64,000 nt of DNA from positions 124,001 through 188,000 of the forward strand of contig NZ_FUZK01000001.1 in the NCBI RefSeq assembly GCF_900166985.1. The letters are read 5' to 3'. Source of the stretch: Acholeplasma oculi (GTDB lineage Bacteria > Bacillota_I > Bacilli_A > Acholeplasmatales > Acholeplasmataceae). Under the pieces are notes generated by a model. It saw nothing but the letters and a program-made list of their open reading frames with translations. It had not been told where the DNA came from and did not search any database. This document shows positions 45,924 through 54,122 of the stretch, piece by piece; position 1 is the first letter of the stretch; every line of letters starts with the position of its first letter. The translations under genes and the position numbers were made by a program.

Positions 45924-46283
45924 ATGAAAAAACTATTTACAGTATTTACTTTCTTATTACTTATCTTAGTATTAATTGGTTGTACAGATTCAGTTCAAGA
46001 AGCTCCAGTTGAAGTGCAAAATATAGTAATTACAGGTAATATTCTTGAAGCAGAATTACACATTCAAGATGTGACTGATGATTTAGATATTATTAAAGAA
46101 ATCGCTCATGAGTCAATCTATAAAGTATTTGAAAATTACAAGACCGATTTTGAAGGTATACGTATGAAACTATATTTTGAAGTCATTATAAATGACATCA
46201 GTTTAGGTATAATTTATTACGATTTAAATCGCTCAATTGAAGAACCTGGACTCGTATTTAATTCGGATACATTAGCTCTTTAA
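45924..46283 (+). CDS. Small lipoprotein, unknown function
   Basis: A 119-residue lipoprotein with lipobox LVLIGCTD (cysteine 20). The mature 100 residues are acidic with short predicted strands and helices; I do not recognise the family. It begins one base after the pullulanase stop, preceded by AGGAGG inside the pullulanase gene, so it is made from the same message. It may be a membrane-anchored partner of the pullulanase (inference). Confidence 0.75.
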   Translation: MKKLFTVFTFLLLILVLIGCTDSVQEAPVEVQNIVITGNILEAELHIQDVTDDLDIIKEIAHESIYKVFENYKTDFEGIRMKLYFEVIINDISLGIIYYDLNRSIEEPGLVFNSDTLAL

Positions 46284-46287
46284 AACA

Positions 46288-46322
46288 TAAAAAAATGCTT
46301 ACACATTGTGTAGGCATTTTTT
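46288..46322. terminator. Bidirectional terminator after the small lipoprotein gene
   Basis: AAAAATGCTTACACA and TGTGTAGGCATTTTT pair almost perfectly (one wobble) with A and T tracts outside, ending the pullulanase message and the convergent amylase message. Confidence 0.85.
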
Positions 46323-46325
46323 ATA

Positions 46326-47870
46326 TTAAACTTCTAGAATAATGGTTCCAAACGCTGGAATACTTAAACTACTACCATAAAGTATCTTATCATATTCAAT
46401 ATCCACGGTTCTTTCAACATCAGACATGTTATGTAAAACTAATACCGTTTGAGTGAAATCTTCATAAGTATAGGTTCTGTAATAGCCCTGGATGAATGTT
46501 GAATTATTTTCGTAAGGTATTAGGGTGTTTCCATACATTAATGCAGGTGTATTTTGTCTTAAATTAGACATAGTTTTATAATGATGATACATTGAATTTA
46601 CATCATTTTTCGCTTCTATAAGGCTGTCGTTTTGATTTGAATCTCCAAAAGGATTAAGCCATGTAGTTTCTTTAGATGCATCACCCCATTTAAATGGTGC
46701 GCGTCGATATTGATCATAGATTACACCTTGTCCAGTCAAATCTTTACCATGGTTTTGAGTTCCTTCAAAATTGGAACCTTTCATTAATAATTCATCTCCA
46801 TAATAAATGTGCGGAGAACCAGGGAGTGTCATCATGAAGGAAACTGATTGTTTTAAATCATTAATTCCATTGACATCACTATATTCAGCACGTGAAGCCA
46901 CTCTGTCAATGTCGTGATTACTTATAAAAAGAGAAGGTACATAATTTGGATTATATGTTTTATAGCTATTGAATGCTCGGTTAATATTTTGAACCAATAA
47001 ACTCATATTGGAACGATTTCCTACTTTAGACCAAATCTCAGATGCTGTATAAAAATCAAATACAGAATCTAAGCCAATATAATAATTTTTATATACATCA
47101 TAACTATATTCAAACACTTCACCTAAAAAGAAGACTTCAGGATCAATTGCTTTAGCAAATAGTTGTAAATCTCTTAAAAATGCATAGTTTTTGGTCAACT
47201 GAACCGCGGGGTTTGTTCCTGGATCACCTAAAAATAAATGTTTAGCTGCATCAAATCTAAATCCCTTAATACCTTTATCCATCCAAAATGACACAATATC
47301 TTTGATTTCATTAACAACTTCTGGATTACTTAGATTTAAGTCTTTCATACCACCTGGAAACGATTCAAAAGCACTTGATGGTGTTGTCCATAAATAATAG
47401 TCTCTAAAAGGTGATGATGTACTAGAAACAGCACTTTGATACCATGGATGTGTATCTGAAGTATGGTTTATAACAAGATCCATTACAATTTTAATACCCA
47501 TTTCATCTGCTTTATCTATTAGATTTTCAAGATCAGCCATAGTTCCATATTCAGGATGGACCTCATAATAATCAGTAACTCTATACCCATGGTAACTTAA
47601 CCAATCGATTTCAGTTTGGGTAAAAGGCAACATCCATATAGCTGTAGCACCAAGATCTTTTATATAGTCTAAATTATCGGTTAAACCATTAATATCACCA
47701 ATTCCATCACCGTCACTATCTGCAAATGAACGTATAAATACTTGGTAATAAATATCATTTAATGGATTCAACGCTTTAAAGTCATAAGTTTCTATCTCTT
47801 GACTTGGTTGACATGCAATCAGACTAAATATTAATAATGTGAGCGTAAATAGTGTAGTTAATTTTTTCAT
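46326..47870 (-). CDS. Membrane-anchored alpha-amylase (GH13 lipoprotein)
   Basis: A 513-residue GH13 alpha-amylase with signal peptide and lipobox FSLIACQP, so it works on the outer face. The start of the barrel is NDIYYQVFIRSFADSDGDGIGDINGL; GFRFDAAKHLF (nucleophile), FFLGEVFEY (acid/base) and SNHDIDRVAS (third acid) form the active site. ATG 47870 follows GAGGAA; an in-frame earlier ATG lacks this. It is the last gene of a three-gene operon with DUF1189 and RDD membrane proteins. It likely cuts starch next to the import machinery. Confidence 0.9.
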   Translation of the reverse strand: MKKLTTLFTLTLLIFSLIACQPSQEIETYDFKALNPLNDIYYQVFIRSFADSDGDGIGDINGLTDNLDYIKDLGATAIWMLPFTQTEIDWLSYHGYRVTDYYEVHPEYGTMADLENLIDKADEMGIKIVMDLVINHTSDTHPWYQSAVSSTSSPFRDYYLWTTPSSAFESFPGGMKDLNLSNPEVVNEIKDIVSFWMDKGIKGFRFDAAKHLFLGDPGTNPAVQLTKNYAFLRDLQLFAKAIDPEVFFLGEVFEYSYDVYKNYYIGLDSVFDFYTASEIWSKVGNRSNMSLLVQNINRAFNSYKTYNPNYVPSLFISNHDIDRVASRAEYSDVNGINDLKQSVSFMMTLPGSPHIYYGDELLMKGSNFEGTQNHGKDLTGQGVIYDQYRRAPFKWGDASKETTWLNPFGDSNQNDSLIEAKNDVNSMYHHYKTMSNLRQNTPALMYGNTLIPYENNSTFIQGYYRTYTYEDFTQTVLVLHNMSDVERTVDIEYDKILYGSSLSIPAFGTIILEV

Positions 47871-47918
47871 TTTTTCCTCATTTCTATGTTTATTAATTAT
47901 AAACATCACTTACTTTTA

Positions 47919-48731
47919 CTAAGAAAAACTTTTTCTAGAAAACACGAGAAGCACGAGCATTACAACGAGACCTAATACTAAGTTGAATACTACAGGAGCA
48001 AATCCTGGAAGTATTAAACCGAAAATTAAAGATAGAATACTTGGTAATGTAGATGAAAGTATCACATAATTCAGTCCATCTTTATAGGATAGAAAATTTT
48101 GGAATCCAAATCGGAATAATTGAATGATTAAGGATAGAAGTAGTATAAATATAAATGTTGCACCTATTTGCACAGCCTGATTTCTTACAACAGTGTAAAG
48201 AATAATATATTGACTAAATGACCTTTCAATTGAATTACCCAATTGTGTGAATAATTCCATACGTTCAATACCTGTTGCCAAATTCAGCTCAGATAAATGG
48301 ATAACTGTTTCAAATCCACTATAGCCATTAGAAATTAGCTCATTTCCTTTATCATCTATGTAACGAATATAGTCGGATTCAAATATAACGAAATGTACAT
48401 TTGGTGTATGAATAATGGAGTCATTATATCCAAACATATAAATATAGTTTAGGTGTTGATATACACGTCCATTTAACTCTACATCTGTGAATCCTCCTAG
48501 ATGAATCGTTCCATTTGGAAGATCCGACCAATTTGGTATAGAAGATGTTAAATTTTCTTCAATAAAATTGATTTTAGAACCCTCATATTCAAATGCTAAC
48601 CAAGTCAGAGGAAAATTGGCTATAAAAGTTAAAAGTAGAAAGTATATAAGTGTTTTAGCCAAACTAAGGTTTCTTCTATTCAGTAATTTTGGGAAATCAA
48701 ATCCCCATTTAAAGTAATTAACAATAAACAT
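47919..48731 (-). CDS. DUF1189 membrane protein, MalA/YvdJ-like
   Basis: A 270-residue protein of the DUF1189 family, found next to maltodextrin operons (Bacillus yvdJ, streptococcal malA). A first helix lies around residues 28-46 (LAKTLIYFLLLTFIANFPLTW), a large external portion follows, and three more helices end the chain (IGATFIFILLLSL, YVILSSTLPSILSLIFGLILPG, LVLGLVVMLVLLVF). Function is unknown; association suggests help in maltodextrin transport or enzyme assembly. Its ATG overlaps the RDD gene's stop by one base (TAATG). Confidence 0.8.
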   Translation of the reverse strand: MFIVNYFKWGFDFPKLLNRRNLSLAKTLIYFLLLTFIANFPLTWLAFEYEGSKINFIEENLTSSIPNWSDLPNGTIHLGGFTDVELNGRVYQHLNYIYMFGYNDSIIHTPNVHFVIFESDYIRYIDDKGNELISNGYSGFETVIHLSELNLATGIERMELFTQLGNSIERSFSQYIILYTVVRNQAVQIGATFIFILLLSLIIQLFRFGFQNFLSYKDGLNYVILSSTLPSILSLIFGLILPGFAPVVFNLVLGLVVMLVLLVFSRKSFS

Positions 48732-49204
48732 TAGTTTAAGTCCGTATCTTTCATGGTTTTCGTTCTAATAGCCTCATTAACACGTTTATTATGAGGTGAG
48801 TTGTCTAAATCTATTACTTTTGTTTTAAAAATATAATCATGTAGAGTTCTAGAAACTTGATTTTCAGTTAATGTAAAAAATGCAATAATTAAATAAAGAC
48901 CAAATGTCAAAGTAGAAGCAGAGTACTTAAATATTTCTCTTAAAATCAATTTAGTTCTTGAACATTCAGTATCATCCATGTTTACAACTTTAATTTGTTG
49001 AATTCTTTTACCGAAAGTCTGCTTAGACTTTAATAAATGTGGCAATATGATTAGTAAAAAAAATGTAATAATCAGTACTGAAATTTGGATAATTTCTCTA
49101 TAAGGAACTGTTGATAATCCAAGTGCTGTAATAATTACTACAATAACAAGTCCTGACATATCTGCTGCAAATGCTCTAACGCGTTTTTCAAATCTAGGTA
49201 CCAT
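48731..49204 (-). CDS. RDD-family membrane protein
   Basis: A 157-residue integral membrane protein of the RDD family. The opening PRFEKRVRAFAADMSGLVI corresponds to the RxxAxxxD start of the domain, and later TFGKRIQQIKVVN and FTLTENQVSRTLHDYI fit the family's conserved spacing. RDD proteins are small membrane proteins of unclear role, in a few cases ion-exchange related. First gene of the operon that ends with the membrane-anchored amylase; the upstream 145 bases contain the divergent MsmX promoter. Confidence 0.85.
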   Translation of the reverse strand: MVPRFEKRVRAFAADMSGLVIVVIITALGLSTVPYREIIQISVLIITFFLLIILPHLLKSKQTFGKRIQQIKVVNMDDTECSRTKLILREIFKYSASTLTFGLYLIIAFFTLTENQVSRTLHDYIFKTKVIDLDNSPHNKRVNEAIRTKTMKDTDLN

Positions 49205-49255
49205 TGTTTTATCCTCGTGTTTTATTGTAATCTTATTATAACATTATTTTTTTGT

Positions 49256-49292
49256 GTAACCGTTTGCAAAAGTATTACATTTCATGTATAAT
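49256..49292 (+). promoter_or_regulatory. Promoter with LacI/cre-type operator for the MsmX-type ATPase gene
   Basis: TTGCAA (49264-49269) and TATAAT (49287-49292) with an exact 17-base spacer. The -35 is part of GTAACCGTTTGCAA, whose reverse complement TTGCAAACGGTTACA matches the cre consensus at every fixed position. A repressor or CcpA-type protein bound here would block RNA polymerase. Confidence 0.75.
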
Positions 49293-49349
49293 GATTTTGA
49301 TAGAAATCTTGCGTCTATCGAAAATCAATATAATTCCTAGGGGGAAAAC

Positions 49350-50483
49350 ATGGCAACATTACAATTAAAAGACATCAATAAAGTCTATCCTAATGGTGTA
49401 CAAGCAGTCTTTGACTTCAACTTGGACATCAAAGATAAAGAGTTTATTGTATTTGTCGGACCCAGTGGATGCGGTAAATCCACAACCCTCCGTATGATCG
49501 CGGGCCTTGAGGACATTAGTTCGGGCGAATTATACATTGATGGCGAGTACAAGAACGACACTGCTCCAAAAGACAGAGATATCGCAATGGTATTCCAAAG
49601 TTACGCGCTTTATCCACACATGACTGTGTATGATAACATCGCATTTGGATTAAAATTACGTAAAGTTCCTAAAGCAATCATCAAAGAAAAAGTTCAAGCG
49701 GCAGCGGAAATATTAGGTTTAGTTCCTTATTTGGATCGTAAACCAAAAGCTTTATCTGGTGGACAAAGACAGCGTGTGGCATTAGGACGTTCAATCGTTC
49801 GTGATGCAAAAGTATTCTTGATGGACGAACCATTATCTAACTTAGATGCTAAACTACGTGTTCAAATGCGTGGTGAGTTAATTAAGTTACACAAACAATT
49901 AGATACAACAACTATCTATGTAACCCATGACCAAATCGAAGCTATGACAATGGCTACTCGTATTGTAGTTATGAATAAAGGTTATATTATGCAAGTTGGT
50001 GAACCTAAAGAAATTTATGACAGACCAGCAAACATATTCGTTGCAGGTTTCATTGGAACACCTCCAATGAACTTTATTAACGGTAGAGTTACTGAAAAAG
50101 GTGTATTCGAAGCAGGACAATACAAAATCAAATTACCTCAAGATAAATTTGAAGTTGTAGTTCAAAACGGATTTATCGAAAAACCAATCGTTTTAGGTAT
50201 TCGTGCTGAAGATATCCATGATGATGAACTTGTTATGCAAGCTCATCCAGACGGTATTTTAGATATTGTAGTTGACGTAGCTGAGTTATTAGGTGCTGAA
50301 ACAAATATCTATACTGAAATCAATGGTTCAAATGTTATTGCTAAAGTAGATGCAAGAACAAACGTTCACATTGGTGATAAGATTAAATTAGGATTTGATT
50401 TAAACAAATTACATTTCTTTGATCCAGAAACTGAATTACGATTAGTTTTAGATCCAAATAAAAAAGCTAAAGCTGCTAAGTAA
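49350..50483 (+). CDS. msmX: MsmX/UgpC-type sugar ABC transporter ATPase
   Basis: A 377-residue ABC ATPase that powers carbohydrate importers. Walker A GPSGCGKST, the Q-loop, signature LSGGQRQRVALGRS, Walker B VFLMDEPLSNLD and the H-loop THDQIEAMT are all there; after residue 235 comes the regulatory OB-type domain of the MalK/MsmX group. The mal operon itself has no ATPase gene, so this one presumably serves MalF-MalG and perhaps other sugar porters, as MsmX does in Bacillus. AGGGGG precedes the ATG. The segment 49440-49620 is visibly richer in G and C than the rest of the gene. Confidence 0.93.
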   Translation: MATLQLKDINKVYPNGVQAVFDFNLDIKDKEFIVFVGPSGCGKSTTLRMIAGLEDISSGELYIDGEYKNDTAPKDRDIAMVFQSYALYPHMTVYDNIAFGLKLRKVPKAIIKEKVQAAAEILGLVPYLDRKPKALSGGQRQRVALGRSIVRDAKVFLMDEPLSNLDAKLRVQMRGELIKLHKQLDTTTIYVTHDQIEAMTMATRIVVMNKGYIMQVGEPKEIYDRPANIFVAGFIGTPPMNFINGRVTEKGVFEAGQYKIKLPQDKFEVVVQNGFIEKPIVLGIRAEDIHDDELVMQAHPDGILDIVVDVAELLGAETNIYTEINGSNVIAKVDARTNVHIGDKIKLGFDLNKLHFFDPETELRLVLDPNKKAKAAK

Positions 50484-50524
50484 TTATTTATTTCACATAA
50501 TCTATCAATAAACAATAAATAATG

Positions 50525-50557
50525 AGTAATCCAGCAAGAGGGTTACTTTTTATTTTA
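50525..50557 (+). terminator. Terminator after the ATPase gene
   Basis: AGTAATCC (50525-50532) pairs with GGGTTACT (50540-50547) with one wobble, followed by TTTTTATTTT. Confidence 0.85.
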
Positions 50558-50591
50558 TATAATATAAATATATAAGAGGAGGATTTACACA

Positions 50592-51107
50592 ATGAACATA
50601 TATGATATTACTGTTAAAAATTCAAATCATCAAAGTCAAACACTTAGACCTTTCGAGGGAAAAGTGTTACTTATTATAAACTCAGCAACAAAATGTGGAT
50701 ATACAAAACAGTATGACGGTCTACAAAAACTCTATGACACATATAAAAATCAAGGATTTGAAATACTTGATTTCCCATCTAACCAGTTTATGGGTCAAGC
50801 ACCTGGCGATATGGAAGAAATTAAGGCGTTTTGCGAATTAAATTTTAATACAACTTTCCCATTGTTTGAAAAAATAAAGGTTAATGGTTTATTTGCTCAC
50901 CCATTATTTAAATACTTGAAGGCAAATACACCAATGGAAATAAAACCAACAGAGGATACTGAGTTAAAAATGAAGAAGGTAAAACGCATCAAATGGAATT
51001 TCACAAAATTCTTAGTCAATCAAAAAGGTGAGGTAGTTTATCGATTCTCACCAGCCTTTAATCCAAAAGATATTGCACCTTATATAGAATCATTACTGGC
51101 TTCATAA
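50592..51107 (+). CDS. Glutathione-peroxidase family peroxidase (BsaA-like)
   Basis: A 171-residue thiol peroxidase of the glutathione-peroxidase family. NSATKCGYTKQYDGLQ carries the peroxidatic cysteine in place of selenocysteine, ILDFPSNQFMGQAPG supplies the conserved glutamine region, and IKWNFTKFLV the tryptophan-asparagine pair. Bacterial members like BsaA reduce hydroperoxides with thioredoxin. Strong AGAGGAGG before the ATG. Independent unit downstream of a terminator. Confidence 0.93.
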   Translation: MNIYDITVKNSNHQSQTLRPFEGKVLLIINSATKCGYTKQYDGLQKLYDTYKNQGFEILDFPSNQFMGQAPGDMEEIKAFCELNFNTTFPLFEKIKVNGLFAHPLFKYLKANTPMEIKPTEDTELKMKKVKRIKWNFTKFLVNQKGEVVYRFSPAFNPKDIAPYIESLLAS

Positions 51108-51140
51108 ACCTATTGAATATGGGGTTTATTATACAATTCA

Positions 51141-51169
51141 TTGACAAAACGTATCAAATTTGATATGAT
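51141..51169 (+). promoter_or_regulatory. Promoter with palindromic operator for the CNNM-type gene
   Basis: TTGACA (51141-51146) and TATGAT (51164-51169) are separated by 17 bases; the spacer holds the perfect palindrome TATCAAATTTGATA (51152-51165). A metal- or stress-responsive repressor is plausible given the downstream CNNM-type transporter. The sequence does not match Fur or PerR boxes as I know them. Confidence 0.65.
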
Positions 51170-51215
51170 ATTTATCGTTATATCAAAAGATATTACACGG
51201 AGGAAAAAATTATAT

Positions 51216-51284
51216 ATGGAAGATTCAAGTAGCGGGCAGAGGACGATTAGCGAAGATCCAGACTTGTTGGAGGTTACACTCTAA
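51216..51284 (+). CDS. 22-residue leader open reading frame
   Basis: ATG 51216 is preceded by GGAGG (51199-51203) and the frame ends at TAA 51282-51284, overlapping the ATG of the CNNM-type gene (TAATG). The peptide begins MEDSSSGQRT and ends LLEVTL. Its distal part contains the GGAGG used by the next gene. The codons (AGC GGG CAG AGG ACG) are unusually rich in G and C for this genome, so either the peptide or an RNA structure may be under selection. Confidence 0.5.
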   Translation: MEDSSSGQRTISEDPDLLEVTL

Positions 51285-52627
51285 TGGAAATTCAAATACT
51301 CTTAATATTCGTCTTTATATTCTTAAATGGAGTTTTTGCAGCAAGTGAAATTGCAATAGTAGCTTCTAGTCGAAGAGAACTAGAACAAGATGCTGAAAAA
51401 ACAGGAAAAATAAGTTTAAAAGCTAAAAAAGTTTTAAAACTTATCGAAGATCCGACAAGGTTCTTATCTACCATCCAAATAGGGATTACAATGTTTGGGT
51501 TTATTAATGGTGCGATTGCAGCAGACGCATTTGCAAGCATCATATCCAACTCAATTGCCACTTCAGTTAATTTAGATATATTGATTGTTCAACCTGTTGT
51601 AACTGTATTAATTACACTGGTTTTAACCTATTTACAAGTCGTATTAGGTGAATTAGTACCGAAAAGATTAGCAATGAAAGCACCTGAGAAAATTGCATAT
51701 ACATTTGTAGGTTTCTTATCTGTGATTGCTTTAATCATGAGACCGTTTGTAGCACTTTTAACAAGTACTGCTAACGTAATCGTACGCTTAATGGGTGTAA
51801 GCCCTAATGATAATGATGATACATTATCTGAAGATGAACTTATTCTTGAACTGAATGCATCGGAATCTAAAGGTATTATCGATTCCGGTGAAAATGAAAT
51901 GATTCAAAATATTTTTGAATTTGACACAACGACCATAGAAGAAGTTATGACGCACAGAACTGAAGTTTCTGCTATAGAGATTAATATGGATAAGACAGAA
52001 TTGATTTCTTATGTAACAAACGAAAAGTTCACAAGATTCCCAGTTTATGAAGATACAATTGATAAGATTATTGGAACACTTCATGTTAAAGACTTACTAA
52101 AATATTTACATGAACATCCAAATCCCGATGATTTCGATATAAAATCATTAATCAGGGATCCATATTTTGTGCCCCAATCTAAGAGAACACGTGAATTATT
52201 CAAAGATATGCAGTCTCAAAAAGTACATATAGCAATTGTAATTGATGAGTACGGTGGCACAGCAGGTATTGTTACTTTCGAAGATTTAATCGAAGAGATT
52301 CTTGGTAATATTTCTGATGAGTATGATGATGAAGAAGATGAGATTTCTACAATCAACGAAAATGTTTATGAAATCGATGGTTTAACAAACATCGATGATG
52401 TAGAAGATATAATACACGCTGGATTACCTGTTGAAGATTATGATACATTATCCGGTTTCATCTTAGGTCAACTCGGAAGATTCCCGGATGAAAATGAAGC
52501 GATTGTTATTGTTTATAATAATTACCGATTTGAAGTACTAGAATACGAAGATAAGGTCATTGAACGTGTTAAAGTAACAAAAATAGAGGAAGAACTAAAT
52601 ATTACTGAACAAACAGATGAGAATTAA
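51284..52627 (+). CDS. CNNM/CorC-type (DUF21-CBS) membrane transporter, hemolysin-C-like
   Basis: A 447-residue protein: four-helix DUF21 domain (residues 1-195; FIFLNGVFAASEIAIVASSRR, GELVPKRLAM), tandem CBS domains (about 210-335; HRTEVSAIEINMDK, TRFPVYEDTIDKIIG, IDEYGGTAGIVTFEDLIEEILG), and a CorC/transporter-associated C-terminal domain. Members act in magnesium or cobalt export and are often mislabelled hemolysins. Translation probably couples to the 22-codon leader. Ends in a hairpin. Confidence 0.9.
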   Translation: MEIQILLIFVFIFLNGVFAASEIAIVASSRRELEQDAEKTGKISLKAKKVLKLIEDPTRFLSTIQIGITMFGFINGAIAADAFASIISNSIATSVNLDILIVQPVVTVLITLVLTYLQVVLGELVPKRLAMKAPEKIAYTFVGFLSVIALIMRPFVALLTSTANVIVRLMGVSPNDNDDTLSEDELILELNASESKGIIDSGENEMIQNIFEFDTTTIEEVMTHRTEVSAIEINMDKTELISYVTNEKFTRFPVYEDTIDKIIGTLHVKDLLKYLHEHPNPDDFDIKSLIRDPYFVPQSKRTRELFKDMQSQKVHIAIVIDEYGGTAGIVTFEDLIEEILGNISDEYDDEEDEISTINENVYEIDGLTNIDDVEDIIHAGLPVEDYDTLSGFILGQLGRFPDENEAIVIVYNNYRFEVLEYEDKVIERVKVTKIEEELNITEQTDEN

Positions 52628-52645
52628 CTCATCTGTTTTATTTAT
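52613..52645 (+). terminator. Terminator after the CNNM-type gene
   Basis: ACAGATGAG (52613-52621) pairs with CTCATCTGT (52628-52636), followed by TTTATTTATT. The left arm lies in the coding sequence. Confidence 0.85.
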
Positions 52646-52651
52646 TCTATC

Positions 52652-52665
52652 TAAAACCGTTACCA
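52652..52665 (-). promoter_or_regulatory. Weak LacI/cre-like site upstream of glgA
   Basis: On the minus strand this reads TGGTAACGGTTTTA, which shares the AACGGTT core with the MsmX operator but has two mismatches to the cre consensus. It sits just before a possible -10 TAGAAT near 52670. Support is modest. Confidence 0.4.
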
Positions 52666-52698
52666 TATGATAGAATATTATTAAGGGAGGGTATTGAT

Positions 52699-54120
52699 AT
52701 GACGATAGCATTTATAGCCTCTGAAGTCTACCCATATAGTAAGACGGGTGGCTTGGCTGATATTGCACATTTTTTACCATTAGGAATCAAAGAACAGAAC
52801 CATGAAGTCGTTGTTATTACTCCATACTATAGGGATATAGCAAAATATCATCATCAAATGACTTACATTGGAAGAAAAACGATTTATATGGGTGGAATTC
52901 AAACCGATGTAAATTATTTTAGTTTAAATCAAGACGGTATTCAGATTATTTTCATACAAAATATGCATTATTTTGAACGTGACCGTTTATACGGTTTTAA
53001 TGATGATGCAGAACGTTTTGTCTGTTTCTCATTTGCTGCACTTGAATTATTCACTATACTTAATAAAAAGCCTGATATTTTACATCTCAATGACTGGCAA
53101 ACAGGTATGATTCCATATTTACTGAAAAAACATTATGATCACATAGATTATTTTAAACGAATGAAAACCATTTTAACGATACACAATCTGGAATATCAAG
53201 GTAACTTTGATCCTTATGTGTCTAGATTCTTTAACACAAATTTCGATTATAGTTATATACATTTTGAACGTGTTAACTTCTTAAAAGCAGGGATCGAATT
53301 AGCAAATAAAATAACTACTGTTTCACCTAATTATAGAGAAGAAATTTTAACACCTCAGTATGGTTTTACACTTGATGGAGCACTTCAATATAGAAAAGAT
53401 GACCTCATTGGTATATTAAATGGAATTGATTATCATTCATTCCATCCAAATCGAGATAAGTTAATTACTAATTATAATTATGAAACATATAAAAAAGGTA
53501 AAACAGACAATAAAAAACAAGTCTATGAACGATTTAATCTAGGAACGATCTATGATGTGCCATTTGTGGTCTATATTGGTAGATATGCTAACCAAAAGGG
53601 ATTATGGATGATCAAAGATACCGTTGAAGGCGTTATAGCTAATACAAATGCAATGTTTTTCTTTTTAGGTAGTGGGGATCCAGAATTCAGCAACTATTTC
53701 AAATTTTTAACAGATAAATACCCTAACCGAGTTGGTAATTATATTGGCTATAACGAAGCCTTAGCACATGAACTTTATGCAGCATCTGACATATTCATGA
53801 TGCCATCTGAGTTTGAACCTTGCGGTTTAGGTCAAATGATCGCAATGACTTATGGAAGTTTACCGATTGTAAGGGAAACCGGTGGTTTAAAAGATACAGT
53901 AAAACCATATAATAAATTCACGCATGAAGGAACAGGTTTCAGTTTTGCTAATCTTTCGAGTTTAGAATTCAAAGAAAAGCTTTATGAAGCAATCTCACTT
54001 TACAATCAACAACCTAAAACATGGCAAAAACTCATACAGCAAGCGATGAATACCGATTTTAGTAATCAAAACATGTCTAAAAAATATATAGAATTATATA
54101 ATAAAATACTGGAGGATTAG
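52699..54120 (+). CDS. glgA: Glycogen synthase (ADP-glucose type)
   Basis: A 473-residue GT5 glycogen synthase elongating alpha-1,4-glucan from ADP-glucose. KTGGLADIA near residue 15 is the conserved ADP-glucose-binding loop, with PDILHLNDWQTGMI, ILTIHNLEYQG, TVSPNYREEI and YIGRYANQKG following, and the E-x7-E-like C-terminal site SEFEPCGLGQMIAMTYG. AGGGAGGG precedes the ATG. The next gene, glgC, starts two bases after its stop. No branching enzyme or phosphorylase gene is visible in the window. Confidence 0.95.
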   Translation: MTIAFIASEVYPYSKTGGLADIAHFLPLGIKEQNHEVVVITPYYRDIAKYHHQMTYIGRKTIYMGGIQTDVNYFSLNQDGIQIIFIQNMHYFERDRLYGFNDDAERFVCFSFAALELFTILNKKPDILHLNDWQTGMIPYLLKKHYDHIDYFKRMKTILTIHNLEYQGNFDPYVSRFFNTNFDYSYIHFERVNFLKAGIELANKITTVSPNYREEILTPQYGFTLDGALQYRKDDLIGILNGIDYHSFHPNRDKLITNYNYETYKKGKTDNKKQVYERFNLGTIYDVPFVVYIGRYANQKGLWMIKDTVEGVIANTNAMFFFLGSGDPEFSNYFKFLTDKYPNRVGNYIGYNEALAHELYAASDIFMMPSEFEPCGLGQMIAMTYGSLPIVRETGGLKDTVKPYNKFTHEGTGFSFANLSSLEFKEKLYEAISLYNQQPKTWQKLIQQAMNTDFSNQNMSKKYIELYNKILED

Positions 54121-54122
54121 TT

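Noticed and set aside
51108-51290. Riboswitch upstream of the CNNM gene
   Set aside because: The leader is short and filled by a palindromic operator and a small frame; no known riboswitch core could be matched.
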